A DNA stretch of 64,000 nt from the NCBI RefSeq assembly GCF_030296015.1, contig NZ_AP027368.1:4016839-4080838 (forward strand), read 5' to 3'. The notes beneath the pieces are model-generated. The model had not been told where the DNA came from, ran no database searches, and saw nothing but the letters and a program-made list of their open reading frames with translations. Position numbers and translations under genes: made by a program. Below, piece by piece: positions 61,629-64,000 of the stretch. How positions within the stretch are numbered: position 1 is the first letter of the stretch; the number at the start of each line of letters is the position of its first letter. This DNA is from Ferrimonas sp. YFM. GTDB lineage: Bacteria > Pseudomonadota > Gammaproteobacteria > Enterobacterales > Shewanellaceae.

Positions 61629-63305
61629 TTAGATCTTAAACTGGCCCACCAGCTGCCGCAGCTGCTGGCCGGAGAGGCCAAGTCGCTCTGAGACCCGGGC
61701 CGACTGTTCACTGGTGTGCACCAGCTCGCCGACGATGTCGCGAATGGCCACCATGTTGCGGTTGATCTCCTCGGTTACCGAGCTCTGCTGGGTGGCTGCG
61801 GTGGCGATCTGACTGGTCATGTCGTTGATCTCATTGACCGCACCGGATACCGCATTGAGACTGGTGGTGATCTCCGATGAGGAGCCCACGGTTCTCTCGC
61901 AGTTTTGCTGGCTGTTGCTCATGGTGTCCACCGCCTTGGAGACCGACTGATGCAGCTCATCCAGCATCTCTTTGATCTCCAGGGTGCTGGTCTGGGTGCG
62001 GCTGGCCAGCTGACGTACCTCATCCGCCACCACGGCGAAGCCCCGCCCCTGGTCTCCGGCTCTTGCCGCCTCGATGGCCGCATTCAGTGCCAGCAGATTG
62101 GTCTGATCGGCGATGTCGCCGATGACTCCCAGTACGCTGTGGATCTTGGTGGACTGCTCGTTGAGGCGGTCGATGTGCTGAGACGCCAGGTCCACCTCAT
62201 CCACCAGGGCGTTGATGGAAGACACCGAGTGTCCCACCTTGTCCTGGGCCGTGCCGGCATCATCGGCGGCGGCCTGAGTGGCACCGGCCATCTGATTGGC
62301 GTTGCCTGCAATCTCCGCCGCCGCCATGCTCATCTCGGTCACCGCGGTGACCACCTGCTCGGTTTCATCGTCGTGGACCGACAACTGACGGCTGATGGTG
62401 GCGGTCTGGTCGTTGATGCTGTCTACGGCCATCCCCACCTGCTCCGTGGCCTCGGCCACCTCACTCATGGTCTGCTGCAGCTTGGAGGTGAAACGGTTGA
62501 ACGCCTCACCCAATTGGGCAATCTCATCCTGCCCCTTCACATCCAGGCGCTTGGTCAGATCACCCTCTCCCTGAGCAATCTCCTGCAAGCTGAGCAACAT
62601 GGCGTTCACCGGCGCCACGGTGCGCCGGGACACATACAGGATGGCGAGCACCGCCAGCACCAGAATCCCCAGGGCCAGCACCGAGGTGGTCAGGGTCTCT
62701 TTGTCGGACATCGCCTGGGCGTCGCCTCTGAAGGCGGCCACTGCCGAGTCAATTTCATCCACGTAGACCCCAGTGCCCAGCAGCCAGCCATATTCATTCA
62801 GAGGTTCAACATAGCTGATCTTCTCCACCAGCCCGGTGGCACCCGGTTTCTGATAAAAGTAGGACGCGGTGCCGCCTCCGGCCTTGGCCGCCTTCACCAG
62901 CTCCGCAATGAAGGGGGTACCATTGGGATCCTTCAGGTGCAGCTGATTCTGCCCCTTGGTCTGAGGCTTGAGACCATGAAACTGCACCGTGCCTTCCAGG
63001 TTGTAGACAAAGAAGTAGCCCCCGTCACCGAAAGTCACCTTGCTCAGGGTCTCCTCCACCACCTGAAGAGGCGATCTGTCCGGCTGGGCCTGAATCTGGT
63101 TGCGCACCGACGCCAGGGCAATGGTCACCGCATCTTTCACCTGCTTCATCTTCTGGGCGCGCAGATCCTGGGTAAAGGTGTCTACCTGTTGATCCAGCGT
63201 CTGATTTTTAAAATAGATGGAGCCGGAAAACACCACCACCAGGGTCAACACCAAAGGCACCAGGGCAAGCATCAGCATCTTGCCCATCAATCCAAGTCGA
63301 CTCAT
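61629..63305 (-). CDS. Methyl-accepting chemotaxis protein with Cache sensor
   Basis: 558 aa. Membrane helix (about 10-32), a periplasmic single Cache domain (about 35-185, with [19 protein letters not shown] and [13 protein letters not shown]), second helix (about 205-228), HAMP (about 228-285) and the signalling domain with hairpin tip [40 protein letters not shown]. No obvious CheR tether at the C-terminus (ends VGQFKI). The ligand is unknown; single-Cache receptors often sense carboxylates. Confidence 0.94.
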   Translation of the reverse strand: MSRLGLMGKMLMLALVPLVLTLVVVFSGSIYFKNQTLDQQVDTFTQDLRAQKMKQVKDAVTIALASVRNQIQAQPDRSPLQVVEETLSKVTFGDGGYFFVYNLEGTVQFHGLKPQTKGQNQLHLKDPNGTPFIAELVKAAKAGGGTASYFYQKPGATGLVEKISYVEPLNEYGWLLGTGVYVDEIDSAVAAFRGDAQAMSDKETLTTSVLALGILVLAVLAILYVSRRTVAPVNAMLLSLQEIAQGEGDLTKRLDVKGQDEIAQLGEAFNRFTSKLQQTMSEVAEATEQVGMAVDSINDQTATISRQLSVHDDETEQVVTAVTEMSMAAAEIAGNANQMAGATQAAADDAGTAQDKVGHSVSSINALVDEVDLASQHIDRLNEQSTKIHSVLGVIGDIADQTNLLALNAAIEAARAGDQGRGFAVVADEVRQLASRTQTSTLEIKEMLDELHQSVSKAVDTMSNSQQNCERTVGSSSEITTSLNAVSGAVNEINDMTSQIATAATQQSSVTEEINRNMVAIRDIVGELVHTSEQSARVSERLGLSGQQLRQLVGQFKI

Positions 63306-63684
63306 TCAACCTCTCCTGACTCGAAAAATGAGAATCCCACAACAGCAATCCCGAACTGCGGCCACCATGTGACCGGCATCACCTTGCTAGTTATCACGAA
63401 CAGGATTCACTTCTCAATTGGGATTTCGGCTGAGGACGGTGTATCGGCGCACTTTCGATGATGAGTCGAGGCTGGGTAGCTAACGGAATGAGGGCTAGCC
63501 GGGCACAGAAACGAAACTTTTTCGTTTTTTATCAGACCATTACGTTGCCCAGAGCGTTAGTTGTGGCTAATTTATTGATTACTAATACAAATTCGCCTTA
63601 GTGGACGATTGCACCGGGAATAAATGACACCTTAGTCGCAATCAGGGGACAGGCCGCCGCACGGCAGCCTGCCTCCCACAGAGG
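63306..63684. other. Intergenic region between chemoreceptor and symporter genes
   Basis: About 380 bases without a credible gene. It carries an AT-rich palindrome AAACGAAA-CTT-TTTCGTTT (about 63509-63528) followed by T, possibly a weak terminator, and a GC-rich hairpin at about 63650-63670 past the symporter stop without a T-run. Confidence 0.5.
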
Positions 63685-64000
63685 TTAGGCTGACGCCGGC
63701 GCCAGAGACTCCGTCTCCTCAACCTCGCCTTCGGAGTGGGCGATCACCGTGGTCGCCACCAGATCTCCGGAGACGTTCACCACGGTGCGGGCCATGTCCA
63801 GCACCCGGTCGATACCGGCCACCAGAGCCACCCCCTCAAGGGGCAGCCCCACGGAGGTGAGCACCAGGGTCAGCATCACCAGGCCGGCACCGGGGACCCC
63901 GGCGGTGCCTATGGAGGCCAGCGTCGCCGTAGCGATGATGGTGAGGTACTGCACCAGAGTCAGGTCCACACCGAACAGCTGCGCCACAAACAGGGCACAC
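63685..64000 (-). CDS. Dicarboxylate/amino-acid:cation symporter (SDF family), C-terminal part
   Basis: The frame runs off the window edge (residues before the first Met read ...CALFVAQLFGVDL), so only the last 105 or so residues are present. The SDF signatures ASIGTAGVPGAGLVMLTLV (HP2 hairpin) and GIDRVLDMARTVVNVSGDLVATTVIA (TM8, substrate and Na+ ligands Asp/Arg/Asn) are intact. Transports glutamate, aspartate or C4-dicarboxylates; GltP, DctA and SstT types cannot be separated from this part. Confidence 0.9.
   Translation of the reverse strand, partial: CALFVAQLFGVDLTLVQYLTIIATATLASIGTAGVPGAGLVMLTLVLTSVGLPLEGVALVAGIDRVLDMARTVVNVSGDLVATTVIAHSEGEVEETESLAPASA

Noticed and set aside
63650-63672. 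GC-rich hairpin after the symporter stop as an intrinsic terminator
   Set aside because: The stem is good but no T-run follows on the minus strand, so intrinsic termination is not supported.

Overview
The window is chromosomal DNA from a gammaproteobacterium, most likely Alteromonadales near Shewanella and Ferrimonas. The evidence is gene order and content: motX between rnr and purA, an S46 dipeptidyl-peptidase, curlin-repeat and CsgD-like genes, and the block nnr-tsaE-amiB-mutL-miaA-hfq-hflX-hflK-hflC-purA-rnr-rlmB. The genus is inferred from synteny and base composition only. I see no prophage, intact transposase, integron or CRISPR array. Most of the window matches in order the E. coli region from alr/dnaB through rpsF-rplI, the hfq superoperon, the tRNA-Gly array, orn/rsgA/psd/mscM, epmA/efp/epmB, groESL, fxsA and dsbD.

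Layout. 1-1.9 kb: the 3' part of a very long curlin-repeat gene facing a CsgD-like regulator. 2-4.5 kb: alr and dnaB. 4.6-7.1 kb: S46 peptidase and a small membrane protein. 7.2-8.8 kb: the rpsF-priB-rpsR-rplI operon with its promoter and leader hairpin. 8.9-9.8 kb: an outer-membrane DUF481 protein and a MITE-like inverted repeat. 9.8-25.3 kb: a long minus-strand superoperon for RNA metabolism, tRNA modification, mismatch repair, cell-wall cleavage, membrane proteolysis control and purine synthesis, with flagellar motX embedded. 25.4-27.2 kb: a hypothetical gene, then six identical tRNA-Gly(GCC) genes with a decaying tail of tRNA fragments and terminators.

27.2-35.9 kb: orn, rsgA, psd, an EamA transporter, an MscM-type channel, a glycerophosphodiesterase, a hydroxyacid dehydrogenase and a DUF6494 gene. 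36-40.2 kb: metal homeostasis, with bfd and bfr (iron storage) facing a translationally coupled metal-uptake operon (small Cys/His secreted protein, His/Glu-rich outer-membrane protein, ZnuA-like binding protein, ZnuB-like permease) that has no ATPase gene. 40.2-42.9 kb: the complete EF-P lysylation module (epmA, efp, epmB). 42.9-49 kb: assorted enzymes and regulators. 49-51.2 kb: groESL behind a good sigma-32 promoter. 51.3-55.3 kb: MATE exporter, fxsA, dsbD. 55.3-58.5 kb: two possible tiny ORFs, a Lon N-domain protein, a DUF2061 gene under a near-perfect Fur box, a patatin and a short DUF2057 protein. 58.6-61.6 kb: arfB, aroQ, accB, accC. 61.6-64 kb: a chemoreceptor and the end of an SDF-family symporter cut by the window edge.

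The best candidates for something undescribed are the ATPase-less metal-uptake operon with its His-rich outer-membrane partner, the giant curlin, the tiny ORFs after dsbD, and the decaying tRNA-Gly array. None amounts to a demonstrated new system from sequence alone.
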